Shown here: positions 26,967 through 37,645 of the stretch, piece by piece
How positions within the stretch are numbered: position 1 is the first letter of the stretch
How the letters are laid out: each line of letters starts with the position of its first letter
Notes under the pieces: model-generated
Told to the model about the DNA's origin: nothing
Seen by the model: the letters and a program-made list of their open reading frames with translations, nothing else
Database searches by the model: none
Translations under genes and position numbers: made by a program
Source: Lederbergia panacisoli
GTDB taxonomy: Bacteria; Bacillota; Bacilli; Bacillales; Bacillaceae_C
NCBI RefSeq assembly: GCF_024626525.1
Contig: NZ_JANJGU010000002.1
Span: 124,001 to 188,000 of the forward strand
DNA length: 64,000 nucleotides
Reading direction: 5' to 3'

Positions 26967-27305
26967 CTAATCCAATTCCTTAAGCAATACTAAAAATTGT
27001 TCCAGCTTAGGACTGTCCAATTTCCCAACAGCCATACATTCTTCCATTTGCTCGATAATTTTACCGCGCGCAAGAAACCTTTGAAACAATCGCAGTTTAT
27101 CTTCATATTCCTCCAACATGGCTTCCGTCCGTTTAATATTATCGTACACCGCTTGGCGGCTTACTTCATATTCATCTGCAATTTCCCCAAGTGAAAGATC
27201 ATCCAGATAGTATAGGGACATATAACTACGTTGCTTAGGAGTCAACAACGCTTGATAAAAATCGATTAAATAATTCATGCGCGTTGTTTTCTCTAGCATT
27301 GTCAT
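26967..27305 (-). CDS. ylxM: YlxM, SRP-associated helix-turn-helix protein
   Basis: This small (112-residue) sigma-70 region-4-like protein has a recognition helix in [23 protein letters not shown] (in part). It has the family opening [19 protein letters not shown]. In streptococci and other Firmicutes YlxM associates with Ffh and the SRP RNA. I chose ATG 27305 with AAGGGGGA 6 bases upstream; the longer frame (27353) has no such site. It sits 11 bases ahead of ffh. Confidence 0.93.
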   Translation of the reverse strand: MTMLEKTTRMNYLIDFYQALLTPKQRSYMSLYYLDDLSLGEIADEYEVSRQAVYDNIKRTEAMLEEYEDKLRLFQRFLARGKIIEQMEECMAVGKLDSPKLEQFLVLLKELD

Positions 27306-27408
27306 ATTAATCCCCCTTGTTAAGTTAAAATCCTTTACACACAAATCATACATATCTCAATTAAAAAAGTCAACATCCATATGATATGAAACAAAAACTC
27401 CCATTTAC

Positions 27409-28404
27409 TTAATCAAGGTTTTCAGATGATTCAATTGCATCTGAAAAAAGTCCATACACATATTTTTCGGCATCAAACTGTTGAAGGTCATCCATTTTTT
27501 CACCTAGACCAACAAACTTTACAGGAATTTGCAATTCATTGCGAATAGCTAGGACGATTCCGCCTTTAGCTGTACCATCAAGCTTAGACAAAACAATCCC
27601 ACTTACTCGAACTGCCTCTTTAAAGGTTTTAGCTTGAATTAATGCATTTTGACCTGTTGTTGCATCTAAGACTAATAGCACTTCATGGGGGGCTCCTGGA
27701 ACTTCTCTTTCAATTACACGCTTTACCTTTTCTAATTCTTTCATTAAATTAACTTTATTTTGTAGTCTTCCAGCTGTATCACAAAGGAGCACATCTACTT
27801 TTCGTGATTTTGCCGCTTGTAATGCATCATACATAACTGCAGCGGGATCAGAGCCCTCGGCTTGCTTGATCACATCCACCCCTACCCGTTCTCCCCAAAC
27901 CTCTAATTGCTCAATTGCACCGGCACGAAACGTATCACCTGCCGCAAGCATCACTTTTTTCCCATCTAGTTTAAGCTTATGGGCGAGTTTCCCAATCGTA
28001 GTTGTTTTTCCTACCCCATTTACTCCAACTACTAAAATGACGGTTAAACCCTCGTCCTGTAAATTTAACTTATTTGATTTTTCTTCTCCAGATTCATAAA
28101 TTTCGACTAACTTTTCTGAGATGACGGATTGAACTTCCACAGGATCTTTAATATTTCTTCTCTTTACCTCAATTTTCAGCTGTTCGACAATCTCCATAAC
28201 CGTTTCAAACCCAACATCAGCTTGAATTAAGATTTCTTCAAGTTCCTCAAAAAAATCTTCATCCACTTTTCGATAACGAGATACAAGATCATTTATTTTT
28301 CCGGAGAACTGATTTCTTGTTTTTGCCAACCCATCTTTAAATTTGTTAGAGACTTGATCAGAAGAAGAGGTGAATTTCTCTTTTAATTTCTTAAAAAAAC
28401 TCAC
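27409..28404 (-). CDS. ftsY: FtsY, signal recognition particle receptor
   Basis: FtsY is the membrane-associated GTPase that docks SRP-ribosome complexes at SecYEG. The protein has a short charged N-terminus (FFKKLKEKFT), an NG domain with VGVNGVGKTTTIGKLA near residue 133, LLCDTAGRLQNK and SKLDGTAKGGIVLAI. A GTG start at 28404 has GAGGT 8 bases upstream and gives the usual FtsY beginning. An ATG three codons earlier is less likely. The product is 331 residues. Confidence 0.97.
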   Translation of the reverse strand: MSFFKKLKEKFTSSSDQVSNKFKDGLAKTRNQFSGKINDLVSRYRKVDEDFFEELEEILIQADVGFETVMEIVEQLKIEVKRRNIKDPVEVQSVISEKLVEIYESGEEKSNKLNLQDEGLTVILVVGVNGVGKTTTIGKLAHKLKLDGKKVMLAAGDTFRAGAIEQLEVWGERVGVDVIKQAEGSDPAAVMYDALQAAKSRKVDVLLCDTAGRLQNKVNLMKELEKVKRVIEREVPGAPHEVLLVLDATTGQNALIQAKTFKEAVRVSGIVLSKLDGTAKGGIVLAIRNELQIPVKFVGLGEKMDDLQQFDAEKYVYGLFSDAIESSENLD

Positions 28405-28423
28405 AATACACAACCTCGATTCA

Positions 28424-31400
28424 TTATATTTGCACTATTTCATTTGTTTTTTCCAGCTTGACTGAAACAATTTTCGAAACACCAGATTCTTGCATCGTAA
28501 CACCGTATAAAACATCTGCTCCCTGCATTGTCCCTTGTCTATGGGTGATGACAATAAACTGTGTTTCCTTGCTGAATTCTTGAAGGTAGTGGCTAAATCT
28601 TTGAACATTTGCTTCATCTAATGCAGCTTCAACTTCATCAAGTACGCAGAAAGGAACGGGGCGAATTTTTAAAATCGAAAATAACAAGGCGATTGCTGTT
28701 AAAGAACGTTCTCCTCCTGAGAGAAGACTTAAATTTTGCAGTTTCTTCCCGGGGGGCTGAGCGACAATATCAACACCTGTATTTAACATATCATTTGGAT
28801 TTGTGAGCGTTAATTCCGCCCTTCCGCCACCAAATAATGCTTGAAAGACACCTTCAAATTCACTTTGAATATCGAAGAAAGTGATACTAAACCTTTTTTC
28901 CATTTCACTATCCATTTCATCCATGACCTGGAATAGATGGTCTTTAGCACTCGACAAGTCTGTTCGTTGCTCCTCAAGAAAATGATACCGTTCATAAACC
29001 CTATCATATTCTTCGATTGCACCCATATTTACAGTACCTAGCTCGGTAATTTCAATCTTTATAAGCTTTACCTTCGTTCGCGTTTCTTCAGCAGATAAAG
29101 ATAATTGATATTTTTCCTTTGCACCTTCATAAGTCAATGTATACTCTTCTCTTAATTTATTCAGAAGATTATCGAGTTCAACATCAAGACGATTGCTCTT
29201 TACCTCTTCATTTTTAAGCATGACATTAATTCCGCTATATATTCTTTTGAACTCTTTCAGTTCCGCTTCCCTTTGTTCAATGGAGATTTGTAATTGAAGT
29301 CTTTTTTCTCTTTGAACAGCTAGTTTTTTTTCAATACTTTCTTTTTCTTCTTTTCTCTTCTCCGTCTCCCCTACAAGCTCGTCTTCACTTGAATGGTGGC
29401 CTGTCATTTCATTTTCAAGCCATTGAAGGTCTTCCATTAAAGCATTTTTTTGCGCTTCCCATTCAGTTAATTCATTATTTAACATTTGGAAATGATTGCG
29501 GGTAGACGATAGTTGTTCTTTTGCAACTGCAAACAACGAGGAAAGGTCAGATATCTCTTTTGCCAACGAATCTTTTGATTGCCTCTCATCATTTCGCTGC
29601 GCAGTTAATCGTTCGATTCTCTCGTTTAAAGAATGAATTTTCCCCTCACAAGTGGAAATAATCTCAGAGAGCGCCTTTATTCTATCGTTAATTTTGTTTT
29701 TTTCCGTTTTTAGTTCCGATGTTTCAAGATCATAAACAGCTAGTCGATCATCGACATTCTTTTTATTCATCTCAATTTGAACTAGAGAAGACTCAACTTC
29801 TCTTTGTTTAATCCGAAGCTCCTCACCTTTTGATCGAATCGATTCAAGTAGCTTCTCCTCGCTCGTCAAATTGTTTTTCGCCATTTCCCAAGATTCCTGA
29901 AGTGTGGTTGTTTTTTCCCTCATATCTTCTAGCTTATTTCTTAAATCCTCCAGCTCACTTTTACGCCCGAGTAAGGAACTGGTTGATTGTTTTGAAGCAC
30001 CACCCGTCATTGAGCCACCTGGATTGACTACATCACCATCTAAACTAACAATTCTAAATCGAAATTGAAGTAATTTAGCCAGCTCGTTAGCACCAGCTAA
30101 ATCCCTTGAGATAATGATATTCCCAAGGAGGCTCCTTACTGCAGGAGTATGCTCACTTTTATATTCTACAAGGGATGCGGCTATTCCGATGAATGAAGGG
30201 TGTGAGGCGATGATTGCTTCCTGACTGGGCTGTACACTTTTTTCTTTTATCGTATTTAAAGGTAAAAAAGTCGCCCTTCCATATTGTTTTCTTTTCAGAA
30301 ACTGAATGGCTTCCCTGGCATCTTTCTCAGTTTTGACAACAATGTTTTGCATTGAGCCTCCAAGTGCCGTTTCGATTGCTTTAGCGTATTCCTTTGGTAC
30401 TTGAATTAATTCAAGAATTGCCCCTTCAATGCCTTGAAGAGTATTGTCTTTCGCTTTTAAAACTTCTTTAACACCTTGGAAAAATCCGGTATACTCATCT
30501 TCCATTTCTTCCAAGGCCTCTTTGCGAGACTGCGCCTTTTGGATAAACTGATTTGCTTGATTCAGCATAGCCGTTTGTTTTTCCAAATTTAGTGTTAAAG
30601 AATCAATATTACTCTTCGTTTCTTTAAATTGAACTAATTGATCTGATATATCTTTTTCAAGAAGCTGTACTTCCTCAAGCTTTTCTTTCAGCTGCCCTGC
30701 GATATTAGTTCTTTCCGCAATATATTTCTCATTTTCGCCATCTAAACGATTACTGCGGGCTATTTGCTGATTTAACTGTTGTTCTAAATAATGCATTTCA
30801 TTTTTTGCAGACGCTTGCTCATTCAGTACTTCAATATAGTCACTTTTTAAAGATTCAATCGTGTCTTCAATCGTGTCATCTAATTCACTTAGTTTTTTTC
30901 TTTTCTCATCGAGTTCTCTTTGTAATTTCCGTACTTCCGCTTCTTTTTGGCTCACTTCATTTTTAGTTTGATTGCATTTTTCAGTAATTTGGCCAACTTT
31001 TGCAATCGCATCGTAGATGTTTTTTTTCAATTGTTCAGTATTCTGTGATGCATTCCGTTTTCTTTCTTTTAAAACTTCACGTCTTCCTTCAAGTTTCTCC
31101 AAGTCCTTAGTTGCATTTAGCAACTCGGATTGTAAGTTTGCAATTCTTTCATCGTATAAAGAAAGATCATTTCTTTCATTTTCCAGTTTTGATTCATAAG
31201 TTTGTATATTCTTTGACAGTTCTGCTTCTCGGCTTAGCAATTTTGTTAATTCTTGTTTAGAGGTCTCCCAATTTTCATGTAAGGCCCCGATCTCGTAAAC
31301 TGTGAGCGCAACCTCATGATTTTCAAGTTCTTTTTTCTTTTCAAGATATTCTTTTGCGATCGATGCTTGAATTTTTAGCGGCTCAATTTGGCTTTCGAGT

Positions 31401-31990
31401 TCATGGAGGATATCATTTACACGATTGAGATTTTCACTTGTTTCAGCAAGCTTAACCTCCGCTTTCTTTTTGCGCGTCTTATATTTTAATACACCAGCCG
31501 CTTCTTCAAAAATAGTCCGTCTTTCTTCCGGCTTACTATTTAAGATTTCTTCAACTTTTCCTTGGCTTATAATAGAAAAAGCTTCTTTTCCGAGCCCTGA
31601 ATCCATAAAAAGATCGATGATATCTTTCAGCCTGCAGTTTTGTCCATTTAGGGAATACTCGCTATCCCCTGACCTGAATACCCTCCTAGCTACACAAACT
31701 TCATTAAAATCAATTGGTAAAGCCTCATCCTCATTATTTAATGTCAAAGCCACTTCAGCAAAATTTAGCTGTTTTCTAGAATCACTTCCGGCGAAAATAA
31801 CATCTTCCATTTTGCCGCCGCGCAATGATTTTGCCGATTGCTCACCGAGAACCCAGCGAATGGCATCAGTTATATTGCTTTTGCCGCTTCCATTTGGACC
31901 TACTACAGCTGTGACGCCAGGAACAAACTCAATCGTAACTTTTTCGGCAAATGATTTAAATCCGATAATGTCTAGTTGTTTAAGGTACAT
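28424..31990 (-). CDS. smc: SMC, chromosome condensation ATPase
   Basis: With ScpA and ScpB, SMC forms the condensin that organises and segregates the chromosome. The 1188-residue protein has Walker A (VGPNGSGKSNI) near residue 32. Two long coiled coils flank a hinge (about 510-680, with NPGGSMTGGAS). The C-terminal ABC signature LSGGERSLTAIALLF and Walker B FCVLDEVEAALD follow. ATG 31990 is preferred because GGGAG lies 8 bases upstream. The length matches B. subtilis SMC (1186). Confidence 0.98.
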   Translation of the reverse strand: MYLKQLDIIGFKSFAEKVTIEFVPGVTAVVGPNGSGKSNITDAIRWVLGEQSAKSLRGGKMEDVIFAGSDSRKQLNFAEVALTLNNEDEALPIDFNEVCVARRVFRSGDSEYSLNGQNCRLKDIIDLFMDSGLGKEAFSIISQGKVEEILNSKPEERRTIFEEAAGVLKYKTRKKKAEVKLAETSENLNRVNDILHELESQIEPLKIQASIAKEYLEKKKELENHEVALTVYEIGALHENWETSKQELTKLLSREAELSKNIQTYESKLENERNDLSLYDERIANLQSELLNATKDLEKLEGRREVLKERKRNASQNTEQLKKNIYDAIAKVGQITEKCNQTKNEVSQKEAEVRKLQRELDEKRKKLSELDDTIEDTIESLKSDYIEVLNEQASAKNEMHYLEQQLNQQIARSNRLDGENEKYIAERTNIAGQLKEKLEEVQLLEKDISDQLVQFKETKSNIDSLTLNLEKQTAMLNQANQFIQKAQSRKEALEEMEDEYTGFFQGVKEVLKAKDNTLQGIEGAILELIQVPKEYAKAIETALGGSMQNIVVKTEKDAREAIQFLKRKQYGRATFLPLNTIKEKSVQPSQEAIIASHPSFIGIAASLVEYKSEHTPAVRSLLGNIIISRDLAGANELAKLLQFRFRIVSLDGDVVNPGGSMTGGASKQSTSSLLGRKSELEDLRNKLEDMREKTTTLQESWEMAKNNLTSEEKLLESIRSKGEELRIKQREVESSLVQIEMNKKNVDDRLAVYDLETSELKTEKNKINDRIKALSEIISTCEGKIHSLNERIERLTAQRNDERQSKDSLAKEISDLSSLFAVAKEQLSSTRNHFQMLNNELTEWEAQKNALMEDLQWLENEMTGHHSSEDELVGETEKRKEEKESIEKKLAVQREKRLQLQISIEQREAELKEFKRIYSGINVMLKNEEVKSNRLDVELDNLLNKLREEYTLTYEGAKEKYQLSLSAEETRTKVKLIKIEITELGTVNMGAIEEYDRVYERYHFLEEQRTDLSSAKDHLFQVMDEMDSEMEKRFSITFFDIQSEFEGVFQALFGGGRAELTLTNPNDMLNTGVDIVAQPPGKKLQNLSLLSGGERSLTAIALLFSILKIRPVPFCVLDEVEAALDEANVQRFSHYLQEFSKETQFIVITHRQGTMQGADVLYGVTMQESGVSKIVSVKLEKTNEIVQI

Positions 31991-32022
31991 TAGCATCACT
32001 CCCTAAGAAACTGATTAGATTC

Positions 32023-32751
32023 TTATTCTTCTAATTTTCCTAAAGCCATTTGGGCAGCATGCTGTTCGGCTTCTTTTTTAGAGCGTCCAGAACCTTCTCC
32101 TAGTACCTCGTTGTTAAGGGAGACTTGCGATACAAATATACGGTTATGAGCAGGGCCTTCCTCCTGAAGTATTGTATACTCCAAGGCACCCGAACCATCT
32201 CGTTGGACATATTCTTGCAATTGACTTTTAAAATCCATCACATGAGAAAAAGCTCCTAAATCAACTTTTGGGAAAATAACTTTATCTAGAAATGAAATAA
32301 CGGTTTCCAATCCTTGGTCAAGGAATAAAGCTCCTATAAAAGCTTCAAATGCATCAGCGAGAAGAGCAGGCCGCGAGCGACCACCAGTCATTTCTTCGCC
32401 TTTTCCGAGTAAAACGAATTCACCAAAATTCAACTCATTCGCAAATCCGACCAATGCAGGTTCACAAACGATTGCCGCTCTTAGTTTGGTCATTTCTCCT
32501 TCACTCATCATAGGAAATTTTCTATATAAAAATTGTGAAACCGATAGTTCCAACACTGCGTCACCCAAAAATTCCAATCTTTCATTATCCTCATATGGTT
32601 TTTTTCGATGCTCATTCACATAGGATGAATGAGTAAAAGCCTGCATTAATAATTTTTCATTTTTGAAATGCAGATCGTTTTTTGTTTGGAACTCCTTAAA
32701 GTTACGAATCATTTTATTCTTTGGGTTTTTTTCACGATATGATTTCCGCAT
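32023..32751 (-). CDS. rnc: Ribonuclease III
   Basis: This double-strand RNA endonuclease acts in rRNA and small cytoplasmic RNA processing and in removing toxin mRNAs. The signature [14 protein letters not shown] carries the Mg-binding acidic residues, with [15 protein letters not shown] further on. A C-terminal dsRNA-binding domain lies at about residues 168-240 ([17 protein letters not shown]). The 242 residues are close to the usual 249. It lies 32 bases before smc. Confidence 0.98.
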   Translation of the reverse strand: MRKSYREKNPKNKMIRNFKEFQTKNDLHFKNEKLLMQAFTHSSYVNEHRKKPYEDNERLEFLGDAVLELSVSQFLYRKFPMMSEGEMTKLRAAIVCEPALVGFANELNFGEFVLLGKGEEMTGGRSRPALLADAFEAFIGALFLDQGLETVISFLDKVIFPKVDLGAFSHVMDFKSQLQEYVQRDGSGALEYTILQEEGPAHNRIFVSQVSLNNEVLGEGSGRSKKEAEQHAAQMALGKLEE

Positions 32752-32857
32752 ATGCTATCCACCTTACTTATTATTCAAAGCTTTTTTCGCAAAGATTGTT
32801 AGATTTTCAAAAAACCGAATATAACAAAGTTTAAGAAAAAAGCCTTATTTAAAGCAG

Positions 32858-32888
32858 AAATGCCCCGTCTGCTTTCAGGCGGGACATC
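32858..32888 (-). terminator. Terminator-like hairpin after acpP
   Basis: The stem ATGTCCCGCCTG / AGACGGGGCAT has a 4-6 base loop and is followed by TTTCTGCTTTAAAT on the minus strand. It lies about 20 bases after the acpP stop. The T-tract is imperfect, so read-through into rnc is likely. Confidence 0.65.
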
Positions 32889-32907
32889 TTCTTACTTAAG
32901 CGACTAG

Positions 32908-33138
32908 TTATTTACTTTCTATGTAATTGACAGCGTCGCCTACTGTTGCAATTTTTTCTGCATCATCATCGGAAATTTCCATATCAAATTCATCTTCAAA
33001 TTCCATGACAAGTTCCACAACATCTAGGGAATCCGCTCCTAAGTCATCTTTAAAAGAAGCTTCAAGCGTTACTTTAGATTCTTCGACGCCCAAACGGTCA
33101 ACAATAATCTTTGTTACGCGTTCAAGTGTATCTGCCAT
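32908..33138 (-). CDS. acpP: Acyl carrier protein
   Basis: This 76-residue, acidic four-helix carrier shuttles acyl chains through fatty-acid synthesis. The phosphopantetheine attachment is Ser37 in [13 protein letters not shown] 33138 has GGAGGTG 8 bases upstream; three codons further upstream are open but unlikely. It is the last gene of the FapR-controlled fapR-plsX-fabD-fabG-acpP operon. Confidence 0.98.
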   Translation of the reverse strand: MADTLERVTKIIVDRLGVEESKVTLEASFKDDLGADSLDVVELVMEFEDEFDMEISDDDAEKIATVGDAVNYIESK

Positions 33139-33230
33139 TTGATTCACCTCCCCTCAAAACATTATATAGGATATCCTATTAAAGATAAACAAGCCTATAA
33201 GAAATTTTATAGTAAAGTGAATAATCGTAT

Positions 33231-33974
33231 TTACATGAACATTCCGCCGTTAACATGAAGCGTTTGTCCTGTCATATATTTTGAGTCATCTGAAGCGAGG
33301 TAAATCGCTAATTTTGCAATATCTTCAGCTTCACCAAAACGCCCAAGTGGAATTTGCTTTAGCATGGATTCTTTTACATCCTCATGAAGCTGATCAGTCA
33401 TATCTGTCGTAATGAAACCTGGAGCAATAGCATTTACAGTAATACCTCTTGGAGCGAGCTCCATAGCGCTTGTTTTCGTCAAGCCAATAACACCAGCTTT
33501 TGCGGCGACATAATTAGCTTGCCCAGGGTTGCCGCTTACTCCTACAATCGATGATACATTAATAATTCTTCCAGCTCTTTGTTTCATCATTTGCCTCGAT
33601 ACAGCTTTCGTGCAAAGAAAAACACCTTTTAAGTTTGTATTGATTACATCATCCCATTCATCTTCCTTCATTCTCATAAGTAAGTTATCACGGGTAATGC
33701 CTGCATTATTCACTAAGATGTCCAATTTTCCAAATTGCTGAATGGTTTCTTTAACCATATCTTGGACCGCTTCACTATTTGAAATATTACATTTGTATGC
33801 GAATGCTCTTCTACCTAGGTTCATTATTTCTTTTACAGTTTCTTTCGCTTTTTCTTCACTTCCAGCATAGTTTACAACGACATCTGCACCTTCTCTTGCG
33901 AATGCAATTGCGATTTCTTTGCCAATGCCACGTGAAGCACCTGTCACGATTGCTATTTTCCCTTCTAGCTTCAT
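33231..33974 (-). CDS. fabG: FabG, 3-oxoacyl-ACP reductase
   Basis: This short-chain dehydrogenase makes the first reduction of each fatty-acid elongation cycle with NADPH. The [12 protein letters not shown] dinucleotide motif is at residues 11-22, NNAG at 89-92, and the catalytic Ser142, Tyr155 and Lys159 (SSIVG..YVAAK). The 247 residues match the family. It overlaps the fabD stop by 4 bases. Confidence 0.98.
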   Translation of the reverse strand: MKLEGKIAIVTGASRGIGKEIAIAFAREGADVVVNYAGSEEKAKETVKEIMNLGRRAFAYKCNISNSEAVQDMVKETIQQFGKLDILVNNAGITRDNLLMRMKEDEWDDVINTNLKGVFLCTKAVSRQMMKQRAGRIINVSSIVGVSGNPGQANYVAAKAGVIGLTKTSAMELAPRGITVNAIAPGFITTDMTDQLHEDVKESMLKQIPLGRFGEAEDIAKLAIYLASDDSKYMTGQTLHVNGGMFM

Positions 33975-34918
33975 ACCTCTTCACCTCCGAGTGCATTTAA
34001 AGCTGCATTACAACTTTCTGGGTCTTGTACTGAAAAAATACGTACATTTTTATTTACTTTTTTGATAAGACCGGATAATACTTTTCCTGGACCAATTTCA
34101 ACAAATGTATCAACTCCAAGTTCAATCAGTTTCTCGACTGAATCTTCCCATAGTACCGGTGAATAGAGCTGTTCGATTAATTTTTCCTTTATTTCATCTT
34201 TTTTATCGATTGGACTTGCAGTAACATTTGCAATCACGGGAATTAAGGCATTATTTATTGTTATTTCATCTAATATGGAAGTGAATTTCTCTGCTGCCGG
34301 CTTCATTAATTCAGAATGAAAAGGACCGCTTACGTTTAATGGCAATACTCTCTTTGCCCCGTTTTCCTTCGCGAGTTCCCCGGCTTTTTCTACTCCAGCT
34401 ACAGTTCCGGAAATAACAATTTGTCCAGGACAATTTAAATTCGCCAATTGAACAGAATGGCCTTCGTTCGTAACGGTATCAGTAATTTCTTTTAGAATGT
34501 TCCTATCTAACCCTAATACTGCTGCCATCGTCCCTTCACCGTTTGGAACGGCTGCCTCCATGAATTCACCGCGTTTTGCCACAGCATAAACGGCATCTGT
34601 AAATTCTATGGCACCGCTCGCCACAAGTGCAGAATATTCTCCAAGACTATGTCCGGCAGTGTAATCAGGTGTTATTCCTGCTTCTTTCAAATATTCCAAT
34701 AAAGCAATACTCGTTGTTAAAAGAGCGGGTTGAGCGTTCACTGTCTTAGTGAGCAAATCTTGTGGTCCAGAAAAAATAATCGAGGAAAGCTCCCTGCCTA
34801 AACGCTTATCCGCCATCTCAAATATTTCCTTGGATTGTTCGTTTTCGTTGGCAGCGGCTAAACCCATTCCTACCGTTTGCGAGCCTTGCCCTGGAAAAAC
34901 AAATGCTATTTTTCCCAT
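33971..34918 (-). CDS. fabD: FabD, malonyl-CoA:ACP transacylase
   Basis: FabD transfers malonyl groups from CoA to ACP. The nucleophile is Ser91 in GHSLGEYSA and the partner His lies in SGPFHSELM near residue 201. The opening [14 protein letters not shown] is typical. It is 315 residues. It starts 2 bases after the plsX stop. Confidence 0.98.
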   Translation of the reverse strand: MGKIAFVFPGQGSQTVGMGLAAANENEQSKEIFEMADKRLGRELSSIIFSGPQDLLTKTVNAQPALLTTSIALLEYLKEAGITPDYTAGHSLGEYSALVASGAIEFTDAVYAVAKRGEFMEAAVPNGEGTMAAVLGLDRNILKEITDTVTNEGHSVQLANLNCPGQIVISGTVAGVEKAGELAKENGAKRVLPLNVSGPFHSELMKPAAEKFTSILDEITINNALIPVIANVTASPIDKKDEIKEKLIEQLYSPVLWEDSVEKLIELGVDTFVEIGPGKVLSGLIKKVNKNVRIFSVQDPESCNAALNALGGEEV

Positions 34919-34920
34919 AT

Positions 34921-35910
34921 TTATGATCTCTCCTCATCTACAGCATTCTTAATCGTTTCAGATATTTGATGTTTTACCATTTCTCGAGTTTGGCGTATAG
35001 CGTGATATATTGCATTTGCATTTGATGAACCGTGAGCTTTGATCACAGGCGCATCCAGTCCAAATAAACACGCTCCACCATATTCTGTATAATCCATCAT
35101 ACTTTTTAAGCCTTTAAGATCGGACATAATTAAGCTTGCTGCAAGTTTATTTTTAAGGCTTCCTGTCAACACACTTTTAAGCATGGAAAACACCGCTGAC
35201 GCCGTTCCTTCGATTGATTTTAATACAACATTTCCAGTAAAACCGTCAGTTACGACGACATCGGCATGTCCATCTAATAAGTCGCGGGATTCTATATTTC
35301 CAATGAAATTCAAATCAGTGGATTTTAATAATTCAAATGTCTTCTTAGTCAGATCATTTCCTTTGTTTTCTTCGGAGCCAATATTCAACAAAGCCACTTT
35401 AGGTGATTTTATCCCTCTTACTTTTTCAGCATAAATATTCCCCATAATTGCATACTGCAGTAAATGTTCTGCTTTCGCATCCGCATTCGCTCCAAGATCA
35501 AGCATGACAAAGCCTTTTCCATCCAAGGTAGGTAATGTAGGAGCTAAAGCAGGCCGATCAATCCCTTTAATTCTCCCAACAATGAATAACCCTGCAGCCA
35601 TCAGCGCACCCGTATTTCCTGCAGAGATACATGCATCCGCTTCTTTATTTTTAACAGCTTGCGCCATCATAACCATAGAAGCATTTTTCTTTCTCCGGAT
35701 AGCCTTTACAGGTTCATCGGTGGCTTCTATTTTTTCAGTAGTATGTATGATCTGAACGTTTTTGTCAGTGGATAAATATCTTTTTATTTTTTCCTCATCA
35801 CCAAATAATAAAAATTCAGTATCGGAAAAATCTTGTACTGCCCTATTTATTCCAAGTACGATCTGTTCTGGTGCATGATCGCCGCCCATAGCATCAATTG
35901 CTATTTTCAT
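34921..35910 (-). CDS. plsX: PlsX, phosphate acyltransferase
   Basis: PlsX makes acyl-phosphate from acyl-ACP for PlsY, the entry to phospholipid synthesis. The opening [20 protein letters not shown] is diagnostic. Further family blocks are [25 protein letters not shown] and [14 protein letters not shown]. The 329 residues match the family. Its ATG overlaps the fapR end by 4 bases. Confidence 0.98.
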   Translation of the reverse strand: MKIAIDAMGGDHAPEQIVLGINRAVQDFSDTEFLLFGDEEKIKRYLSTDKNVQIIHTTEKIEATDEPVKAIRRKKNASMVMMAQAVKNKEADACISAGNTGALMAAGLFIVGRIKGIDRPALAPTLPTLDGKGFVMLDLGANADAKAEHLLQYAIMGNIYAEKVRGIKSPKVALLNIGSEENKGNDLTKKTFELLKSTDLNFIGNIESRDLLDGHADVVVTDGFTGNVVLKSIEGTASAVFSMLKSVLTGSLKNKLAASLIMSDLKGLKSMMDYTEYGGACLFGLDAPVIKAHGSSNANAIYHAIRQTREMVKHQISETIKNAVDEERS

Positions 35911-36488
35911 TTTGGTCCACCTTCTTTAAGACTTGATCGAAACATTTCAAACTCTCCTTTAAACACTAATTCTTTGCCAACATAGCTCATGACGTCTACG
36001 ATGGTCCTATCAGATGGCCAATCAGTATTTCGCACCTTAGCTTTCGCTACAACCCTTTCCCCGGCTTTAACAGGTCGGGTAAAATGAATATTTACTTTTA
36101 CAGTAAGAGCAAGTTCATCATCAATGACAGCTACAGCTAGGGAATTAGCTTGAGCAAATAAATGATGCCCCCTCGCAATTGAATTTCGTTTAAATACATG
36201 TTCTTGCTGAACATCCAATATTGATATGGCAGTTTGGTCAAGTTCAATATCTATAATTTCACCAATTACTTCATCGATGGGCAGAGCCTTGACTTCATCG
36301 GTAACATGCTTTTCTGCCACAGTTTTGATTCGCTCTCTTAATTCAGGTATCGCCAATTCCATTCGGTCAAGCCGGATTGTTTGTACACTAACTGAAAATT
36401 TTTCTGCTAATTCATCGTCTGTTATAAAAGGATTTTCATTAATTGTTTGGCTCAACATTCTTTGGCGATCTTTTTTTGACGGTCTCAT
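35907..36488 (-). CDS. fapR: FapR, malonyl-CoA-responsive repressor of lipid synthesis
   Basis: FapR represses the fatty-acid and phospholipid regulon until malonyl-CoA binds. A DeoR-type N-terminal helix-turn-helix (about residues 15-45; [20 protein letters not shown]) is joined to a C-terminal hot-dog effector domain (about 70-190). ATG 36488 gives the standard MRPSKKDRQ start with GGTGA 8 bases upstream. The operon's own FapR box lies 23 bases ahead, so it is self-regulated. Confidence 0.97.
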   Translation of the reverse strand: MRPSKKDRQRMLSQTINENPFITDDELAEKFSVSVQTIRLDRMELAIPELRERIKTVAEKHVTDEVKALPIDEVIGEIIDIELDQTAISILDVQQEHVFKRNSIARGHHLFAQANSLAVAVIDDELALTVKVNIHFTRPVKAGERVVAKAKVRNTDWPSDRTIVDVMSYVGKELVFKGEFEMFRSSLKEGGPK

Positions 36489-36510
36489 ATTTATCATCAC
36501 CATTCACGAT

Positions 36511-36529
36511 ATTAAGACTAGGTATTAAC
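36511..36529 (-). promoter_or_regulatory. FapR operator
   Basis: Minus-strand GTTAATACCTAGTCTTAAT differs at one base from the recalled FapR consensus (TTAGTACCTAGTCTTAAT). It lies 4 bases after the -10 of the fapR promoter, across the expected start of transcription, which is the typical place for repression. Confidence 0.9.
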
Positions 36530-36532
36530 AGT

Positions 36533-36561
36533 AGTATATAAAAATAAGGAGTTTAGCGCAA
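36533..36561 (-). promoter_or_regulatory. SigA promoter of the fapR operon
   Basis: TTGCGC (3 of 6) at 36556-36561, a 17-base spacer and TATACT (5 of 6) at 36533-36538 on the minus strand, immediately upstream of the FapR operator. Confidence 0.65.
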
Positions 36562-36639
36562 CAAATAACGCCACTTCTTCCATGTGTACAGATTATAAAC
36601 ATTAAACAAATTAGTTGATGTGGTGCCAGATTTTCTTAA

Positions 36640-36870
36640 GCCATTTTCTTATGTCTCCACCTACTTTGAATAGAGGGGTAGTTACTTTAATTAGTAGAAT
36701 TACCCGTTCTGTAGTGAATGAGATAAGTAGTCACATAAAATGTGTCCTACTTCCGTTCCAGGCGGACGCGTTCCGGGGGGCGTGCGGTGAGCCTCCTCAG
36801 TCGCTTCGCGCCTTGCGGGGTCTCACCTGTCACGCTAATCCCCCAGGAGTCGCCAACTGGGATATTCTTT
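36640..36870 (+). repeat. Interspersed repeat family 2, decayed copy
   Basis: The left flank (CTACTTTGAATAGAGGGGTAG-type, then ATTACCCGTTCT and GAATGAGATAA) matches the copy near 58500. The GC-rich core starts CTTCCGTTCCAGGCGGACGC at about 36750 and runs through GGTGAGCCTCCT and GGGGTCTCACCTGTCACGC. The inverted ends are eroded. It accounts for part of the roughly 750-base fapR-to-37276 gap. The stretch 36870-37040 shows nothing I recognise. Confidence 0.75.
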
Positions 36871-37041
36871 TGCTTATGGTAAAAAAAGATGCCAGCCACC
36901 CCTATATGCTCATTAATGACGGGTTCGGTACACGGGGAGAAAATGTTAAAAAGCATAGCAAATGGAGACACAATTCACACTTGAATTGGCGTTCCCATTT
37001 TTGTTCTATATCAATGTTTAAGGAAATTTTGGATAGAAAAT

Positions 37042-37109
37042 AGCAATGCAATTGGTAAACCAATTAACAACAGCACATAAATTTATGTGCCTCTGCCAAT
37101 TGCACTGCT
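37042..37109 (+). other. Nested inverted-repeat structure of unknown role
   Basis: The outer arms AGCAATGCAATTGG and CCAATTGCACTGCT pair at 13 of 14 positions. The 18-base perfect palindrome GCACATAAATTTATGTGC lies inside at 37073-37090. A second CCAATT at 37060-37065 can pair with the left arm instead, giving two exclusive folds. It sits 167 bases upstream of the plus-strand gene at 37276. Confidence 0.6.
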
Positions 37110-37275
37110 AATAAGATTGTTGATTGAAGGTTGAGAAAGTGTTTTAGAAATATCTGAAGACATTAAAGGGAACAAAAGATTTTGTGCTAAAATAGAGATA
37201 TAAGAAGACAGCTTGATCAGCAAACGGGCCATTTTATGGAGTAAATGTAATGTTGGGCGACAGGGAGTGAACATA

Positions 37276-37509
37276 TTGCTAAAAATACTTAGAATTGTAT
37301 TATCGATCATTATTATGGTTTTAGCAGGATATAGCTTGATATCTGGTAACCACGAAACAATGCCATATATGATGTTTTTTATGGGAGCAATGTTTTTAGT
37401 TATGGGCATAGTCGAAATCAAAGAATCGCGAAAGAAAATGGGTATTATCAGTATTATTGTTGCCATTTTTATTTTCTACGTTTCTGTGGAAGGTTTTTTA
37501 TTAAAGTAA
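37276..37509 (+). CDS. Small membrane protein, DUF3953/YczI-like
   Basis: This protein of about 77 residues has three hydrophobic segments (about residues 5-18, 27-44 and 52-75). KE/RKK-type polar turns between them (MGIVEIKESRKKMGI) resemble the YczI/DUF3953 family. No function is known. The start is a TTG at 37276 with AGGGAG 8 bases upstream; the open frame extends to 37213 but without a ribosome site. It is on the opposite strand from the surrounding operons and lies between repeats, so it is probably an accessory gene. Confidence 0.65.
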   Translation: MLKILRIVLSIIIMVLAGYSLISGNHETMPYMMFFMGAMFLVMGIVEIKESRKKMGIISIIVAIFIFYVSVEGFLLK

Positions 37510-37645
37510 CGGGCTTTAACCGAAGAAGGAGGCGCCCCAAATTTTTATTATCGGACCATTTAACGGAACAATAATTTAATGTTTGTTAAACAGGTTCCAA
37601 ACATATATTAACCATAAAAAATGTGAATACAATGGAGGGAAGCCC

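Noticed and set aside
36615-37043. Plus-strand 142-codon and minus-strand 74-codon (36747-36971) frames
   Set aside because: They overlap each other and a decayed repeat; composition is not protein-like and start signals are absent.
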